From: an uncultured Kordiimonas sp.
GTDB taxonomy: Bacteria; Pseudomonadota; Alphaproteobacteria; Sphingomonadales; Kordiimonadaceae
Length of the DNA: 64,000 nt
Direction: 5' to 3'
NCBI GenBank assembly: GCA_947500295.1
Contig: CANMRM010000001.1
Location: 186,001-250,000, forward strand
In this document: positions 24,977-34,347 of the stretch, in pieces
Position numbering within the stretch: the stretch's first letter is position 1
How the letters are laid out: each line of letters starts with the position of its first letter
Program-made: the position numbers and the translations under genes
Notes under the pieces: model-generated
The model's input: the letters and a program-made list of their open reading frames with translations, nothing else
Told to the model about the DNA's origin: nothing
Databases searched by the model: none

Positions 24977-25732
24977 GTGTCTGTGTATATCACCATGCGC
25001 ACCATCATCGTCATAACTGCCGTGGCATTGTTCATGCCGAAACCCCATGTGTTTGCTGCGCCGGAAGAGGTCTCATTTCGAACCATAGACGGTATTGATA
25101 TCTCGGCCACCCTGTCTGAACCACGGGGAAATCATGGTCCGCTTCCTGCTGTGATTTTCATTCACCAGGGTGGGTCAAACAAAAGCGAATGGACACGACA
25201 GAGGGTGTTTTCTGATGTCGTCAATGCAGGCATGGTTGCGCTCGCCTACGACGTGCGAGGGCATGGCCAGTCAGGGGGAAGGGCTGATTTTACGACCCTG
25301 TTTGATGACCCGCTGCAAGCACCATTCGATCTGGTTGCGGCCATCAGATACCTGATTGGGACAGGGAAAGCAGACGAGCACAGGATTGCGATTGTCGGCG
25401 CCTCGATTGGGTCAAACCTCGCGGTCATGGCAGCAGGCCGACCGGATTTACCCGTTAAAACCGCTGTCGCCATATCCGGGAAGACGTCAGCGGTGTACAA
25501 TCTGGCCGGTGTACCAAAAGAAGCGCTTTCTTTCCGCTCGGTTTTTCATATTGCGTCAGCCGGCGAGCAAAAAGGACTACGCGCCAAATGGGCCAAAGAA
25601 CTTTTTGACCTAACCGGCGACCCCAGAAAGATTGAAATCATCGAAAACTCGGACGGGCATGGCGTTTCCATTTTTGAAGACGATCCAGCGCTTGCGGACC
25701 AGGTCATGGCCTGGCTTAAAGCAACCCTATAG
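24977..25732 (+). CDS. Exported alpha/beta hydrolase (dienelactone hydrolase-like)
   Basis: 251 residues from the first possible start. A signal peptide (RTIIVITAVALFMPKPHVFA) suggests a periplasmic enzyme. Fold markers are AVIFIHQGGSNKSEW (oxyanion region), YDVRGHGQSGG, the nucleophile elbow IVGASIGSN with Ser near residue 144, and a C-terminal histidine in NSDGHGVSIF. Starts at GTG 24977, GTG 24983 or ATG 24995 are possible; AAGGAA at 24971-24976 best serves the second. Substrate unknown. A terminator follows the stop. Confidence 0.8.
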   Translation: MSVYITMRTIIVITAVALFMPKPHVFAAPEEVSFRTIDGIDISATLSEPRGNHGPLPAVIFIHQGGSNKSEWTRQRVFSDVVNAGMVALAYDVRGHGQSGGRADFTTLFDDPLQAPFDLVAAIRYLIGTGKADEHRIAIVGASIGSNLAVMAAGRPDLPVKTAVAISGKTSAVYNLAGVPKEALSFRSVFHIASAGEQKGLRAKWAKELFDLTGDPRKIEIIENSDGHGVSIFEDDPALADQVMAWLKATL

Positions 25733-25762
25733 AAAAAGCCCCGCTCTCAGGCGGGGCTTTTG
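25733..25762. terminator. Bidirectional intrinsic terminator
   Basis: AGCCCCGC (25737-25744), loop TCTCAG, GCGGGGCT (25751-25758), with a run of T on both strands (four or more). It lies between the converging hydrolase gene and grpE and can serve both. Confidence 0.9.
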
Positions 25763-25782
25763 GAATTCTTGAGTGAGTTTGA

Positions 25783-26400
25783 TCAGGCCTCGGTATCAAC
25801 AGCCTTGGCTTCGCCTTTGGCCACACCGACCATCGCAGGGCGCAAGAGCCGGTCCTTGATCACATAACCGGCTGCAACCACCTGCATAACACTGCCGGGT
25901 GCATGGTCAGGCGTCGGCACCTCAAACATGGCCTGATGGAATTTGTGGTCGAACTTTTCGCCGACTTCGGGCTCCACCTTCTGGATACCATATTTTTCCA
26001 TGGTATTCAGGAGTTCCCGCTCGGTCATTTCGACGCCCTCGACAAAGGCTTTCATATCTTCGGCAACATCGTCAGGCATTGCGTCAAGCGCACGGCGCAG
26101 ATTGTCGCTAACGGTCAGCATGTCGCGTGCAAAACCGGTCACAGCATATGCGCTGGCGTCCGCGCGGTCACGGTCAGCGCGGCGGCGAACATTTTCCGTT
26201 TCGGCACGTGCCCGCAGAACCTGGTCCTTCAGTGTTGCCACTTCTTCCATCAGAGCGGCTACAGGATCGTCCTCGATTTCGGTGTCGACATCTTCTGGCA
26301 TGGCGTCAGGTGCGTCAGCGTGTGCCTCTTCACCCGCCATGGCCTCAACGTCCTTATGTTCTTCCGTATCTTCCGCTGGCTTTTTTTCTTCTGCGCTCAT
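25783..26400 (-). CDS. grpE: GrpE, nucleotide exchange factor of DnaK
   Basis: 205 residues. Acidic, disordered N-terminus (residues 1-45), a coiled-coil segment [19 protein letters not shown], then [18 protein letters not shown] and the beta-wing domain [17 protein letters not shown] ... [18 protein letters not shown], all GrpE hallmarks. It releases ADP from DnaK in the cytosol. It follows hrcA by 26 bases, the usual heat-shock operon of alphaproteobacteria; dnaK and dnaJ lie 28 kb away. Confidence 0.97.
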   Translation of the reverse strand: MSAEEKKPAEDTEEHKDVEAMAGEEAHADAPDAMPEDVDTEIEDDPVAALMEEVATLKDQVLRARAETENVRRRADRDRADASAYAVTGFARDMLTVSDNLRRALDAMPDDVAEDMKAFVEGVEMTERELLNTMEKYGIQKVEPEVGEKFDHKFHQAMFEVPTPDHAPGSVMQVVAAGYVIKDRLLRPAMVGVAKGEAKAVDTEA

Positions 26401-26426
26401 GTCGCGGCTTCCCTTAACTCATCAAA

Positions 26427-27467
26427 CTATTTCAGCAGGCGGCCCACCACCTGGGCGGTATAATCAACCATTGGCACAATGCGGGCATAATTCAGCCGGG
26501 TAGGACCAATTACGCCGATCACGCCAACGATCTTGTTCGCGCCATTCATATAGGGAGAAACCACCAGAGATGAACCCGACAGCGAAAATAAATTATTCTC
26601 CGAGCCAATGAAAAGGCGCACGCCGCGCCCGTCTTTGGCGAGTTCCATCAATTTGATCAAGTCTTTTTTGCGCTCAAGCTCGTCAAAAAGCCGTTTCATA
26701 TGCTCGAGGTCGTCAGTGGCCTGCACATTTTCGAGCAAATTGCTGTGGCCCGAAACAATCAAGGTAGATGGCAGTTGCTCATCACCCGCCCAGACGGCAA
26801 GGCCGCTCGAAACCACTTTTTCGGCAAGGGCATCAAGTTCGCTTTGCCGTGTTTTCAATTCGGCTTCAATGCCCTCAATCACATCATCAAGCGCCCGTCC
26901 CGCGAGCCGGGCATTCAGAAAATTGGTTGCCTGCACCAGAGCAGATGTCGGCAAGCCGACAGGGATATCGATCAACCGGTTTTCAACAACGCCGTCTTCC
27001 GTCACAAGAACCACAAGCGCCTTGCCCGATGAAATGGGCACAAACTCGATATGGCGGATGCGGGCGTCCTGATGGGGCACCATCACCAGCGAAGCACACT
27101 GCGAAAGGCCGGAGAGAGCTTTGCTGGCGTCTGACAGCACATCTTCAATCTGCTTGCCCGTAACGGCGCACTGGCCCTTGATCGCCTCGCGCTCTTCGCG
27201 GGTAAGGTTGCCAACCTCCATCATGCCATCGACAAACAATCTGAGGCCCAGGTCCGTCGGCACCCGCCCGGCTGACGTATGGGGGGAGGCAATAAGCCCT
27301 GCCTCTTCGAGGTCAGACATGACATTTCGGATGGTGGCGGCCGACACACTGATACCGTCCGCGCGGCTGATCGTCCGAGAGCCCACCGGGTCCCCGGTAT
27401 CCAGATAGGTTTCCACTATCTGCTGGAAGATAGAGCGGGACCGGTCTGTCAGCTGCGCGATCGACAT
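26427..27467 (-). CDS. hrcA: Heat-inducible transcription repressor HrcA
   Basis: 346 residues. Winged-helix N-terminus beginning [19 protein letters not shown], with [11 protein letters not shown] and [17 protein letters not shown] in the recognition region, followed by the regulatory GAF-like and dimerisation parts ([17 protein letters not shown] and [17 protein letters not shown] at the end). It represses chaperone genes through CIRCE operators; no CIRCE was found in this window, so its main target, usually groESL, should be elsewhere. ATG 27467 with GGAGAG nine bases upstream is preferred over longer frames. Confidence 0.96.
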   Translation of the reverse strand: MSIAQLTDRSRSIFQQIVETYLDTGDPVGSRTISRADGISVSAATIRNVMSDLEEAGLIASPHTSAGRVPTDLGLRLFVDGMMEVGNLTREEREAIKGQCAVTGKQIEDVLSDASKALSGLSQCASLVMVPHQDARIRHIEFVPISSGKALVVLVTEDGVVENRLIDIPVGLPTSALVQATNFLNARLAGRALDDVIEGIEAELKTRQSELDALAEKVVSSGLAVWAGDEQLPSTLIVSGHSNLLENVQATDDLEHMKRLFDELERKKDLIKLMELAKDGRGVRLFIGSENNLFSLSGSSLVVSPYMNGANKIVGVIGVIGPTRLNYARIVPMVDYTAQVVGRLLK

Positions 27468-27522
27468 ACTGTTTTGCTCTCCAATTTCGTTACAGGCCAT
27501 TTCAGTTATAGGCTTGGCGAAA

Positions 27523-27551
27523 AGCGTAAAAAGACACCTGCGTTTCGTCAA
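27523..27551 (-). promoter_or_regulatory. Putative housekeeping promoter of hrcA-grpE
   Basis: Read on the minus strand, TTGACG (27546-27551) and TACGCT (27523-27528) are 17 bases apart, about 55 bases before the hrcA start. No sigma-32 type element was seen here. Confidence 0.5.
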
Positions 27552-27588
27552 TGCCGGAAAAAAGGCATCTGACAGTCCGCGAAGGTCT

Positions 27589-27617
27589 TTGACCTATATG
27601 GGCATCAACGTTAGAAG
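27589..27617 (+). promoter_or_regulatory. Putative promoter of rph
   Basis: TTGACC (27589-27594) and TAGAAG (27612-27617) spaced by 17 bases, about 58 bases upstream of the rph ATG at 27676. The -10 is weak. Confidence 0.35.
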
Positions 27618-27675
27618 AGGCAACGGGCAGCCTGAGGCATGCCCGAGTGTATTTATCGACATCGAAGGATCCTTT

Positions 27676-28401
27676 ATGCGACCGAGCGGACGGACACACG
27701 ACGAAATGCGGGCGATCGAAATGATCCCAGGCTTTGCCAAACATGCCGAAGGCAGTTGTTTTGTTAAATTTGGCGACACACACGTGTTGGTAACTGCAAC
27801 CTATGAAGAACGGACACCACCCTGGCTGCGCGATAGCGGAAAAGGCTGGATTACCGCCGAGTATGGCATGTTGCCCCGTGCAACGCATGGCCGCGTGGCC
27901 CGCGAAGCCGCCAAGGGCAAACAGTCCGGCCGCACGCAGGAAATCCAGCGGTTGATTGGCCGGGCGCTGAGAGCGGTGGTCGACCTTGAACTTATGGGCG
28001 AACGGCAAATCCGCCTTGATTGTGATGTCATTCAAGCGGACGGAGGAACACGCACAGCGTCAATCTCGGGTGCCTATGTTGCCCTTAACCAGTGCTTTGA
28101 CTGGCTGATCGACAAAGGCGAGCTTGCTGTTTCCCCTTTTACCGACAGTGTCGCGGCTATTTCATGCGGCATCTTCAACGGCAATCCAGTGCTTGATCTG
28201 GACTACCCTGAAGACAGCGCCGCTGCGACCGATGCCAATTTTGTGCTGACAGGCGGCGGCGGCATTGTCGAGATCCAGTCGACCGCCGAGGAAGAACCCT
28301 TTTCTGAAGAAGAATTCATGCGCCTGCTGAGGCTGGCTCGCATCGGCTGTGATGGCATCAAGCGCGCGCAGGATGCGGCCATCGCTTCCTATCGGGGCTA
28401 A
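27676..28401 (+). CDS. rph: Ribonuclease PH
   Basis: 241 residues, standard length. A phosphorolytic 3'-5' exoribonuclease that trims tRNA 3' ends. It opens [12 protein letters not shown], and contains [16 protein letters not shown] near residue 40, ARGTHGR-type region as [20 protein letters not shown] near 67, and [21 protein letters not shown] near 115 for phosphate binding. ATG 27676 follows GAAGGA; the longer frame to 27514 has no family support. Four bases before rdgB. Confidence 0.97.
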   Translation: MRPSGRTHDEMRAIEMIPGFAKHAEGSCFVKFGDTHVLVTATYEERTPPWLRDSGKGWITAEYGMLPRATHGRVAREAAKGKQSGRTQEIQRLIGRALRAVVDLELMGERQIRLDCDVIQADGGTRTASISGAYVALNQCFDWLIDKGELAVSPFTDSVAAISCGIFNGNPVLDLDYPEDSAAATDANFVLTGGGGIVEIQSTAEEEPFSEEEFMRLLRLARIGCDGIKRAQDAAIASYRG

Positions 28402-28405
28402 GCGC

Positions 28406-29008
28406 ATGGCGCGGCAGTTCAACGGCAACAAACTGGTGATCGCGAGCCACAACAAAGGCAAGGTTCGCGAGATTGGCGAGCTGCTCGCACCCTTTGGTGT
28501 TGAAACTGTCTCGGTGGGTGATCTGGGGTTTCCGGTACCCGTGGAGGATGCTGATACATTTATTGGCAATGCAGAGATCAAGTCCCTGGCAGCGGCAAAA
28601 GCATCCGGTCTGCCATCGCTCTCCGACGACAGCGGTCTGGAGGTGCATGGTCTTGGTGGGGAGCCCGGAATCTACACAGCAGACTGGGCCGGTCCAGACA
28701 GGGACTTCAATATCGGCATGAAGGCCGTAACGGACAAATTGGGAGACAACCCGAACCGTGGCGCCAACTTCACATGCGCATTGTCACTTGCCTGGCCGGA
28801 TGGCCACAGGGAGAGCTTTGAGGGCAAGGTCTTTGGATCCGTGACATGGCCAATGCGCGGGGAAAAAGGCTTTGGCTACGATCCCATTTTTGTGCCCCGA
28901 GGTCACGACGTGACTTTCGCTGAAATGGAACCCGCGGAAAAACATGCCATGAGCCACCGCGCTGACGCGTTCCGGCAATTGATCGATGCCTGCTTCAAAA
29001 CCAGCTGA
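28406..29008 (+). CDS. rdgB: RdgB/HAM1 non-canonical purine NTP pyrophosphatase
   Basis: 200 residues. It hydrolyses dITP, XTP and related triphosphates to monophosphates, keeping them out of DNA. Seen: LVIASHNKGKVREIGELL at the N-terminus, the metal-binding SLSDDSGLEV near residue 71, and the C-terminal GFGYDPIFVP near 152 and MSHRADAFRQL. ATG 28406 chosen; it lies five bases after rph. Its 3' end overlaps hemW by 23 bases. Confidence 0.97.
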   Translation: MARQFNGNKLVIASHNKGKVREIGELLAPFGVETVSVGDLGFPVPVEDADTFIGNAEIKSLAAAKASGLPSLSDDSGLEVHGLGGEPGIYTADWAGPDRDFNIGMKAVTDKLGDNPNRGANFTCALSLAWPDGHRESFEGKVFGSVTWPMRGEKGFGYDPIFVPRGHDVTFAEMEPAEKHAMSHRADAFRQLIDACFKTS

Positions 29009-30191
29009 CCCACCCGTGTTGGAAGGAACAGACGCGGACGCGGACGCAGCCATCTATGTCCACTGGCCCTTTTGCGCCAAAAAATGTCCCTATTGCGATT
29101 TTAACAGCCATGTGCGGGAGCAGGTCGACCAGAAAGCATGGCAACAGGCCATGCTGCGGGAGATAGAGACCTTTGCTGCAAATTTCCCGAACCTGAAAGC
29201 AGCATCAATTTTTTTTGGCGGTGGTACACCTAGTTTGATGCCACCGGACACCACCGCCGCAATCATAGACGCGGTCCAGCGTTTTTGGACACCTGAACAT
29301 CCAATCGAAATCACCCTAGAAGCCAATCCGTCAAGCGTGGAAGCAGCCCGTTTTTCGGAGTATGCCGCTGCCGGGGTTAATCGGGTTTCGATTGGAGTTC
29401 AAAGCTTTAAGGATATGTCTTTAAAGTTTCTTGGCAGACTGCATTCAGCGGCCGAAGCCGAGCAGGCAATAAAAGTTGCGCGAGACAACTTTTCCCGCGT
29501 AAGCTTCGATCTGATATACGCCCTTCCTCAACAATCACTTGAAGATTGGCGCACAGAACTGCGGCATGCCCTGGAGTTTTCACCGTCCCACCTGTCGCTC
29601 TACCAATTAACGATCGAAGAAGGCACGGCTTTTTATCATCAGTTCCAACGCGGGAAATTTACCTTGCCGGGTGAAGACGACGCGGCCGCCTTGTTCGAGC
29701 TTACACAGGAAATGACGGCCGAGGCAGGCTTGCCCGCTTATGAAGTATCCAACCACGCGCGACCAAGTGAACAGTCTCGGCACAATCTTGCCTACTGGCA
29801 AGGCCGACCCTATGTAGGCATTGGCCCGGGCGCACATGGGCGCCTGCCTTCAGACCGAAAGGGTGCAGCCATCGCACACCAGCAGGTTCGCCGCCCGGAA
29901 GACTGGCTGAATGCGGTTGCCGCGTCAGGTGTCGGCCTCCTGGACGTTGAGACAATTGAGCCTGAAGAGCGCGCCATTGAGGCGATTATGATGGGCCTGA
30001 GGCTCGCAAAGGGCGTCTCAAGGGTCGATTTTGAGAACCAGTTCGCTCGAAAACTGGACAGTATGCTAGATGCCCGATCAACAACAGAACTGCGCGCAAG
30101 CGGCTATGTATTTGATGAAGCAGGGCACGTCGGGCTTACTCCCAAGGGCGCACCCCTCCTTAACTTTATCTTGAAAAAGCTGCTGGCATAA
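28986..30191 (+). CDS. hemW: HemW, radical SAM heme chaperone (coproporphyrinogen dehydrogenase-like)
   Basis: 401 residues. The radical SAM cluster motif is FCAKKCPYC (C-x3-C-x2-C) near residue 28, followed by FFGGGTPSLMP near 74 and GVQSFKDMSLKFLGR near 136. HemW inserts heme into respiratory enzymes; it is often mislabelled HemN, which has a different N-terminus. The start at 28986 gives a 15-residue leader and a 23-base overlap with rdgB; later starts such as near 29016 are possible. rph-rdgB-hemW is a conserved alphaproteobacterial operon. Confidence 0.95.
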   Translation: MPASKPADPPVLEGTDADADAAIYVHWPFCAKKCPYCDFNSHVREQVDQKAWQQAMLREIETFAANFPNLKAASIFFGGGTPSLMPPDTTAAIIDAVQRFWTPEHPIEITLEANPSSVEAARFSEYAAAGVNRVSIGVQSFKDMSLKFLGRLHSAAEAEQAIKVARDNFSRVSFDLIYALPQQSLEDWRTELRHALEFSPSHLSLYQLTIEEGTAFYHQFQRGKFTLPGEDDAAALFELTQEMTAEAGLPAYEVSNHARPSEQSRHNLAYWQGRPYVGIGPGAHGRLPSDRKGAAIAHQQVRRPEDWLNAVAASGVGLLDVETIEPEERAIEAIMMGLRLAKGVSRVDFENQFARKLDSMLDARSTTELRASGYVFDEAGHVGLTPKGAPLLNFILKKLLA

Positions 30192-30222
30192 GTGGGCGGG
30201 CAAGAAAACAGCGATTTCAAGT

Positions 30223-30834
30223 TTAAACAGGGGTGAAAATACGCCGAATATAGTCTCGACACAGCTGCACCTGTTGAGGCAACAATTCAGGATTCTCGAG
30301 AGTACGTGAGAGAATGATGCCGCCCTCCACACTTGAAAGAACCTGGTCCGCAAGCATGTCAAGGTCAACTGGCTCTTGCGGAGGGTAAGCTTCGACAACC
30401 TTGTCCAGCTGCTGGCGATAAAGGGTTCGCCACCGCATCACATTGTACGCGTTGAGCTTCTTGATGTCCTCGTTAAACAGTTGATGCTGGTAACAATAAG
30501 ACGCAACCATACAACCGGGATGCAAACCGGGAATGTCCCGCAGAATATCGCAAAGAAGATCAAGCACCATCAATAGCTGCTCAAGCGGGTCTTTCGTTGA
30601 AGCTTCGACCCTGGCAAACATATCATCAAGAATCTCATCTTCCTGATCCATGTAACGCTGAAACAGGTTTTTTGCGAGGTCCCCCTTGTCTTTAAAATGG
30701 TAAAAGAACCCGCTTTTGGTGATACCTGTCGCCGCAATGATCTCATCAATGGATGTCGCAGCGAAGCCTTTCTCCAGAACAGATTGCTCCGCCGCGTCCA
30801 GAATAGCGGACCGTGCATTGCGCCCTTTGCTCAT
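30223..30834 (-). CDS. TetR/AcrR family transcriptional regulator
   Basis: 203 residues. The DNA-binding domain is at the N-terminus: ARSAILDAAEQSVLEKGF, ATSIDEIIAATGITKSGFFYHFKDK, with the recognition helix near residues 36-46. The C-terminal helical domain (VLDLLCDILRDIPGLHPGC) would bind a ligand. ATG 30834 is preferred to the longer frame from 30909. It is divergent from a fatty-acid hydroxylase-type gene, which it most likely controls together with the following methyltransferase gene; two palindromes lie in the gap. Confidence 0.92.
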   Translation of the reverse strand: MSKGRNARSAILDAAEQSVLEKGFAATSIDEIIAATGITKSGFFYHFKDKGDLAKNLFQRYMDQEDEILDDMFARVEASTKDPLEQLLMVLDLLCDILRDIPGLHPGCMVASYCYQHQLFNEDIKKLNAYNVMRWRTLYRQQLDKVVEAYPPQEPVDLDMLADQVLSSVEGGIILSRTLENPELLPQQVQLCRDYIRRIFTPV

Positions 30835-30910
30835 GACCCTCTCCAATAAACTACAAAGCTCTACATGAAGAACCGAGGATTTCTGCGCCTTTCGGCCATA
30901 CTGCACCAAC

Positions 30911-30921
30911 GGTACAGTACC
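30911..30921. promoter_or_regulatory. Palindrome, candidate TetR operator
   Basis: GGTACAGTACC is a perfect 11-base palindrome (five-base arms, one central base), 77 bases upstream of the TetR start and 87 upstream of the divergent desaturase gene. GTAC-containing palindromes are frequent TetR-family operators. Confidence 0.4.
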
Positions 30922-30970
30922 ATAAGTACACTAGCCTTCGCACACATTATGTTCGATATGCGCCTCTCTC

Positions 30971-30987
30971 GTCGCAGGCGCTGCGAC
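30971..30987. promoter_or_regulatory. Second palindrome before the desaturase-like gene
   Basis: GTCGCAG (30971-30977), GCG, CTGCGAC (30981-30987): seven-base perfect arms around three bases, 20 bases upstream of the ATG at 31008. Could be an operator or a hairpin in the 5' leader next to the GGGG ribosome-binding site. Confidence 0.4.
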
Positions 30988-31007
30988 AATAGATTGGGGA
31001 AATACAT

Positions 31008-31730
31008 ATGTTAAGTTTTTTTGATTGGATGTTCATTGGCATGTTTGCCGGTTTCATTATTTTGGACCAGCTGGTACGCGCACGTAAATTTCCGGCCGTC
31101 AGCGGATGGCGGCTCAAGGGTATCGCCAGCTTCATCGTTTATTTTTACCTCGTCGGATACTCGCCTATCCTGTGGGACAATTCACTTGGTGCCTATACGT
31201 TGTTTGATGCCTCGTCCCTGCCGCAGACTGTAGCAATTCCGGTTGGTTTTCTAGTATTGCAATTTGGTATCTACTGGTGGCACCGCATGATGCACAATGT
31301 TGATTTTGTTTGGCGCTGGCTGCACCAAATGCACCATAGCGCGGAACGTGTCGATATATTTGGCGCTTTTTACTTCCACCCCTTTGATATGATCGGTTGG
31401 GCCTTCATTGGAAGCCTCATGCTTGTCGGGGTGTTCGGGTTAAGCGGGGAGGCCGCGGCAGTGGTAAACACAATGGCTGCCTTTTGCTCCATGTTTCAGC
31501 ACACAAACATCCGAACACCGCACTGGCTCGGTTACATTGTGACACGCCCTGAAAGCCATTCTGTGCACCATGAAAGGGATCACCATGCAAACAACTATGG
31601 AGATATTCCGCTATTTGACATGGTGTTTGGCACCTTCGTTAACCCGAAAAACTGGAATAAAAAAGCCGGTTTCTTTGATGGCAGTTGTGGACGGCTTGTT
31701 GACCTTCTTCTGGGTCGCAAGCTCGTTTAA
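31008..31730 (+). CDS. Sterol desaturase/fatty acid hydroxylase family membrane protein
   Basis: 240 residues with about four to five membrane helices. The di-iron histidine boxes are complete: YWWHRMMH near residue 90, WLHQMHHSAE near 104 and HSVHHERDHHANNYGD near 184. These enzymes hydroxylate or desaturate acyl chains or isoprenoids with O2. Substrate is unknown here. It follows a divergent TetR gene and precedes a homocysteine S-methyltransferase gene by 22 bases. This trio interrupts a gene order otherwise conserved between hemW and the LpoA-like gene. Confidence 0.9.
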   Translation: MLSFFDWMFIGMFAGFIILDQLVRARKFPAVSGWRLKGIASFIVYFYLVGYSPILWDNSLGAYTLFDASSLPQTVAIPVGFLVLQFGIYWWHRMMHNVDFVWRWLHQMHHSAERVDIFGAFYFHPFDMIGWAFIGSLMLVGVFGLSGEAAAVVNTMAAFCSMFQHTNIRTPHWLGYIVTRPESHSVHHERDHHANNYGDIPLFDMVFGTFVNPKNWNKKAGFFDGSCGRLVDLLLGRKLV

Positions 31731-31752
31731 CAATCGAACCGGAGGACGTATC

Positions 31753-32706
31753 ATGACACAGTATCGTGTCGAACTACCACAGCTTGGTGACCGCCTGTTC
31801 ATCTCGGATGGCGGTCTGGAAACCACCCTTCTGTTCAAGGAAGGGTGGGATCTCCCACATTTCGCCGCCTTTGACCTTCTGAAAGACCAAAAGGGCACGG
31901 AAGCTCTTGTAAACTATTACCTGCCGTACCTCGCCATCGCCCGCGACCACGGTGTGGGCTTCATTCTTGAAACACCAACCTGGCGTGCGAACAATGATTG
32001 GGGTGAAATTCTGGGCTACAACGCCGACCAGCTAGCAGCCGCGAATCGCAGATCAATCAAGCTTCTCCAGCACATCCGCGACAACCATCAGAATGATGTG
32101 GGCCCGATGGTGGTAAGCGGTTGTGTTGGACCGCGCGGCGATGGCTATGCGGTGGAAACACAGATGACGGTAGCTGACGCCAAAGACTACCATATGCCAC
32201 AACTCGTGGCATTTGCCGAGGCAGGCGCTGACATGGCATCCGCTATCACCATGACCAATGGCGCCGAAGCCGCAGGCATAGTGCTTGCTGCCCAAGCGGC
32301 AAACCTGCCGGTCGCCATTTCTTTTACTGTTGAGACCGACGGTAAACTGCCAAGTGGTGAAACATTGGGAGAGGTTATAGGCGCCGTAGACCAGCAGACC
32401 GGCTCCTATCCTGCCTACTATATGGTCAACTGCGCGCACCCAACCCACTTTGAGCATCTGCTTGACCAGGCCGAACCCTGGGTTGGGCGGGTCAGGGGTG
32501 TGCGTGCCAACGCATCACAGTGCAGTCATGCCGAGCTTGACGAAGCCACCGAGCTTGATGACGGCAATCCACAGGAACTTGGTATGCAGTATGCGGCCCT
32601 GTGCGGAAAACTGCCGAACGTGCGTGTACTGGGCGGGTGCTGCGGAACCGACCATCGGCACATTCGCGAGATTGCCAACAGCTGTGCACCCTTGTTTGGT
32701 CGCTAG
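31753..32706 (+). CDS. Homocysteine S-methyltransferase family protein
   Basis: 317 residues, a Zn-dependent barrel. DGGLETTLLFKEGWDLPHF near residue 18 is the family start; zinc ligands are expected at the Cys in VNCAHPTHF near 223 and the vicinal pair GGCCGTDHRH near 296. Relatives transfer a methyl from S-methylmethionine or SAM, or betaine, to homocysteine; which donor is used cannot be told. GGAGG at 31741 supports ATG 31753; a longer frame overlapping the desaturase is rejected. Linkage to a TetR-controlled hydroxylase suggests a catabolic or osmolyte role rather than routine methionine synthesis; inference. Confidence 0.9.
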   Translation: MTQYRVELPQLGDRLFISDGGLETTLLFKEGWDLPHFAAFDLLKDQKGTEALVNYYLPYLAIARDHGVGFILETPTWRANNDWGEILGYNADQLAAANRRSIKLLQHIRDNHQNDVGPMVVSGCVGPRGDGYAVETQMTVADAKDYHMPQLVAFAEAGADMASAITMTNGAEAAGIVLAAQAANLPVAISFTVETDGKLPSGETLGEVIGAVDQQTGSYPAYYMVNCAHPTHFEHLLDQAEPWVGRVRGVRANASQCSHAELDEATELDDGNPQELGMQYAALCGKLPNVRVLGGCCGTDHRHIREIANSCAPLFGR

Positions 32707-32725
32707 GTTTTTTGGTTACGCTCTG

Positions 32726-34144
32726 TCAGTTTTTCAGCGCGTAGCCAAAGGCCGGGAAACTCTGCGGCGCAGGGTCCACCACCTGAAACCCCCGACGATT
32801 CACTTCGAGAATAGCCAGGGATCGCTCGGTTGTACCGTCCGGTAAAAACCGGAACAAACCGTCGACACCAACAAACCCTTCGGGAGACAACAGGCGTTCA
32901 ATCGAAAAGCGCGGGTCCCGGTCCAACATGGAGGGCGCACCTACTCCTTCGCCATCCGTTGCCTGGGCGGGCTCGCGCGCCAGTTTGGCCACCAACGCCA
33001 CCGCATCGTAGGCAAGCGTCGCAATCCTCGGGGCTGTCATGCCGTAAGTCTCTTCAAACCTGTTTAGAAAGGCTGTTGGCCCGCTCGGGTCAGGTGCAGC
33101 AAACCAGCCACCCTGAAGCGGCGGCTCACCAAGAAGCCCAACATCATTCCATAGCCCGGTGCCCAGCAATTTCACCCGATTGGGGTCAATTTCGTAAAAA
33201 GGCAGAAGCGGCGCAAGAGTGCGCATGAGGGCACCGCCTTCCGGCACGAGAACCGCATCAAATGAAACACCTTCCATCACTTCCGCGTCTTCAAGCTTTT
33301 CAGCGATTTCGTCCGTGACATCATCGCGAAGCGATCTCAGAAAGCGCACCTCCTGTCTTACATCATCGCGGCGCTCATCATAGCTCGCCAACCGCTTGAC
33401 AGGCTCGAACAAAGCGTCAGGGTCAGGGGGATAACTCTCTATGGCAGCAATGGTCACATCAGCCAGTGCCGCTGTATCACCAAATGCCAACCGTATCCTG
33501 TTGCCATAGCGACCCTCAGGCACAAGCGCGCCGATATCGCTTAAACCCTGACCGGACGCATAGTCTATGATCCGCTTAACTTCCGCCTCCGGCAAAAAGC
33601 CCATCACAAAACGCCCAAGCGCTGCCACACTGCTGTCATTGGAGAAACCAATCATAGGTACCCCTGCTGGCCCAAGGATGTCGCCCGCGGCCTGGACATT
33701 CGTGCGCAAAAGTGGTCCCAGTACTATGCTTGCGTTGGCATAAATAGCTTCTTGCGCGCGGCGTTCCGCAATGTCCGGATCACCGGCTGTATCCATTGGC
33801 AGTAGCCGGATACGCGGATCATACGCATCGAAAAGCGCCATAGTTGCCGCCTTCAACAGAGCGTTTCCCGTTGCCTGTTCGGCACCGGAAAGCGGTAAAA
33901 GCAGGCCAACAATGATAGGCTTGTCATCAGGGTCGGAAACCATCTCCTGGGCTGCTTGTTCCGGCGGAACTGTCGGCTGCTCATCGGCTACAACTTCCTG
34001 GCTCTCCCGCGACGGAACTACAGAGACAGGGGGCGGTACACTGCCGCCGCATGCCGCCACCACAAGAGCAACACATAGCACCAGGGGCTGGCGCCGAAAC
34101 CGCAAAGTTAAATGTTTAATCGCGCTTGCGTACATTGGAACCAT
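32726..34144 (-). CDS. LpoA-like lipoprotein, penicillin-binding protein activator family
   Basis: 472 residues. Lipoprotein signal with lipobox VAAC (Cys about residue 32), a Pro/Glu-rich linker to about residue 75, then a type I periplasmic-binding fold: IIVGLLLPLSGAEQATGNAL, DTAGDPDIAERRAQEAI, VLGPLLRTNVQAAG and GVPMIGFSNDSSV. Enterobacterial LpoA activates PBP1A from the outer membrane; alphaproteobacterial homologues are usually annotated this way. Divergent from rsmI, the standard arrangement. The start codon context is weak; MVPMYAS at 34144 or the ATG three codons in. Confidence 0.87.
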   Translation of the reverse strand: MVPMYASAIKHLTLRFRRQPLVLCVALVVAACGGSVPPPVSVVPSRESQEVVADEQPTVPPEQAAQEMVSDPDDKPIIVGLLLPLSGAEQATGNALLKAATMALFDAYDPRIRLLPMDTAGDPDIAERRAQEAIYANASIVLGPLLRTNVQAAGDILGPAGVPMIGFSNDSSVAALGRFVMGFLPEAEVKRIIDYASGQGLSDIGALVPEGRYGNRIRLAFGDTAALADVTIAAIESYPPDPDALFEPVKRLASYDERRDDVRQEVRFLRSLRDDVTDEIAEKLEDAEVMEGVSFDAVLVPEGGALMRTLAPLLPFYEIDPNRVKLLGTGLWNDVGLLGEPPLQGGWFAAPDPSGPTAFLNRFEETYGMTAPRIATLAYDAVALVAKLAREPAQATDGEGVGAPSMLDRDPRFSIERLLSPEGFVGVDGLFRFLPDGTTERSLAILEVNRRGFQVVDPAPQSFPAFGYALKN

Positions 34145-34347
34145 AGTGTTTGTTGACAGGGGATCACCTGAGATACTGCAGTTACTGCCGCGACAGTAGG
34201 CCGAAACATTTGGGCTGTAAATTGGCAGCTGCTTGCAATCAATATTTTTGTCTTCCAGATGAGTTCGGTCCGTGCAGAACTAACAGGCAAAGGTGGCAGA
34301 AATTCGATGAGGACCAGAAGGTGCAGGGCGTAAAAACAGCTGATAAC

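Noticed and set aside
27583-27595. AGGTC-TTT-GACCT palindrome at the rph promoter
   Set aside because: Five-base arms overlapping a -35-like element; too short to call an operator without conservation data.
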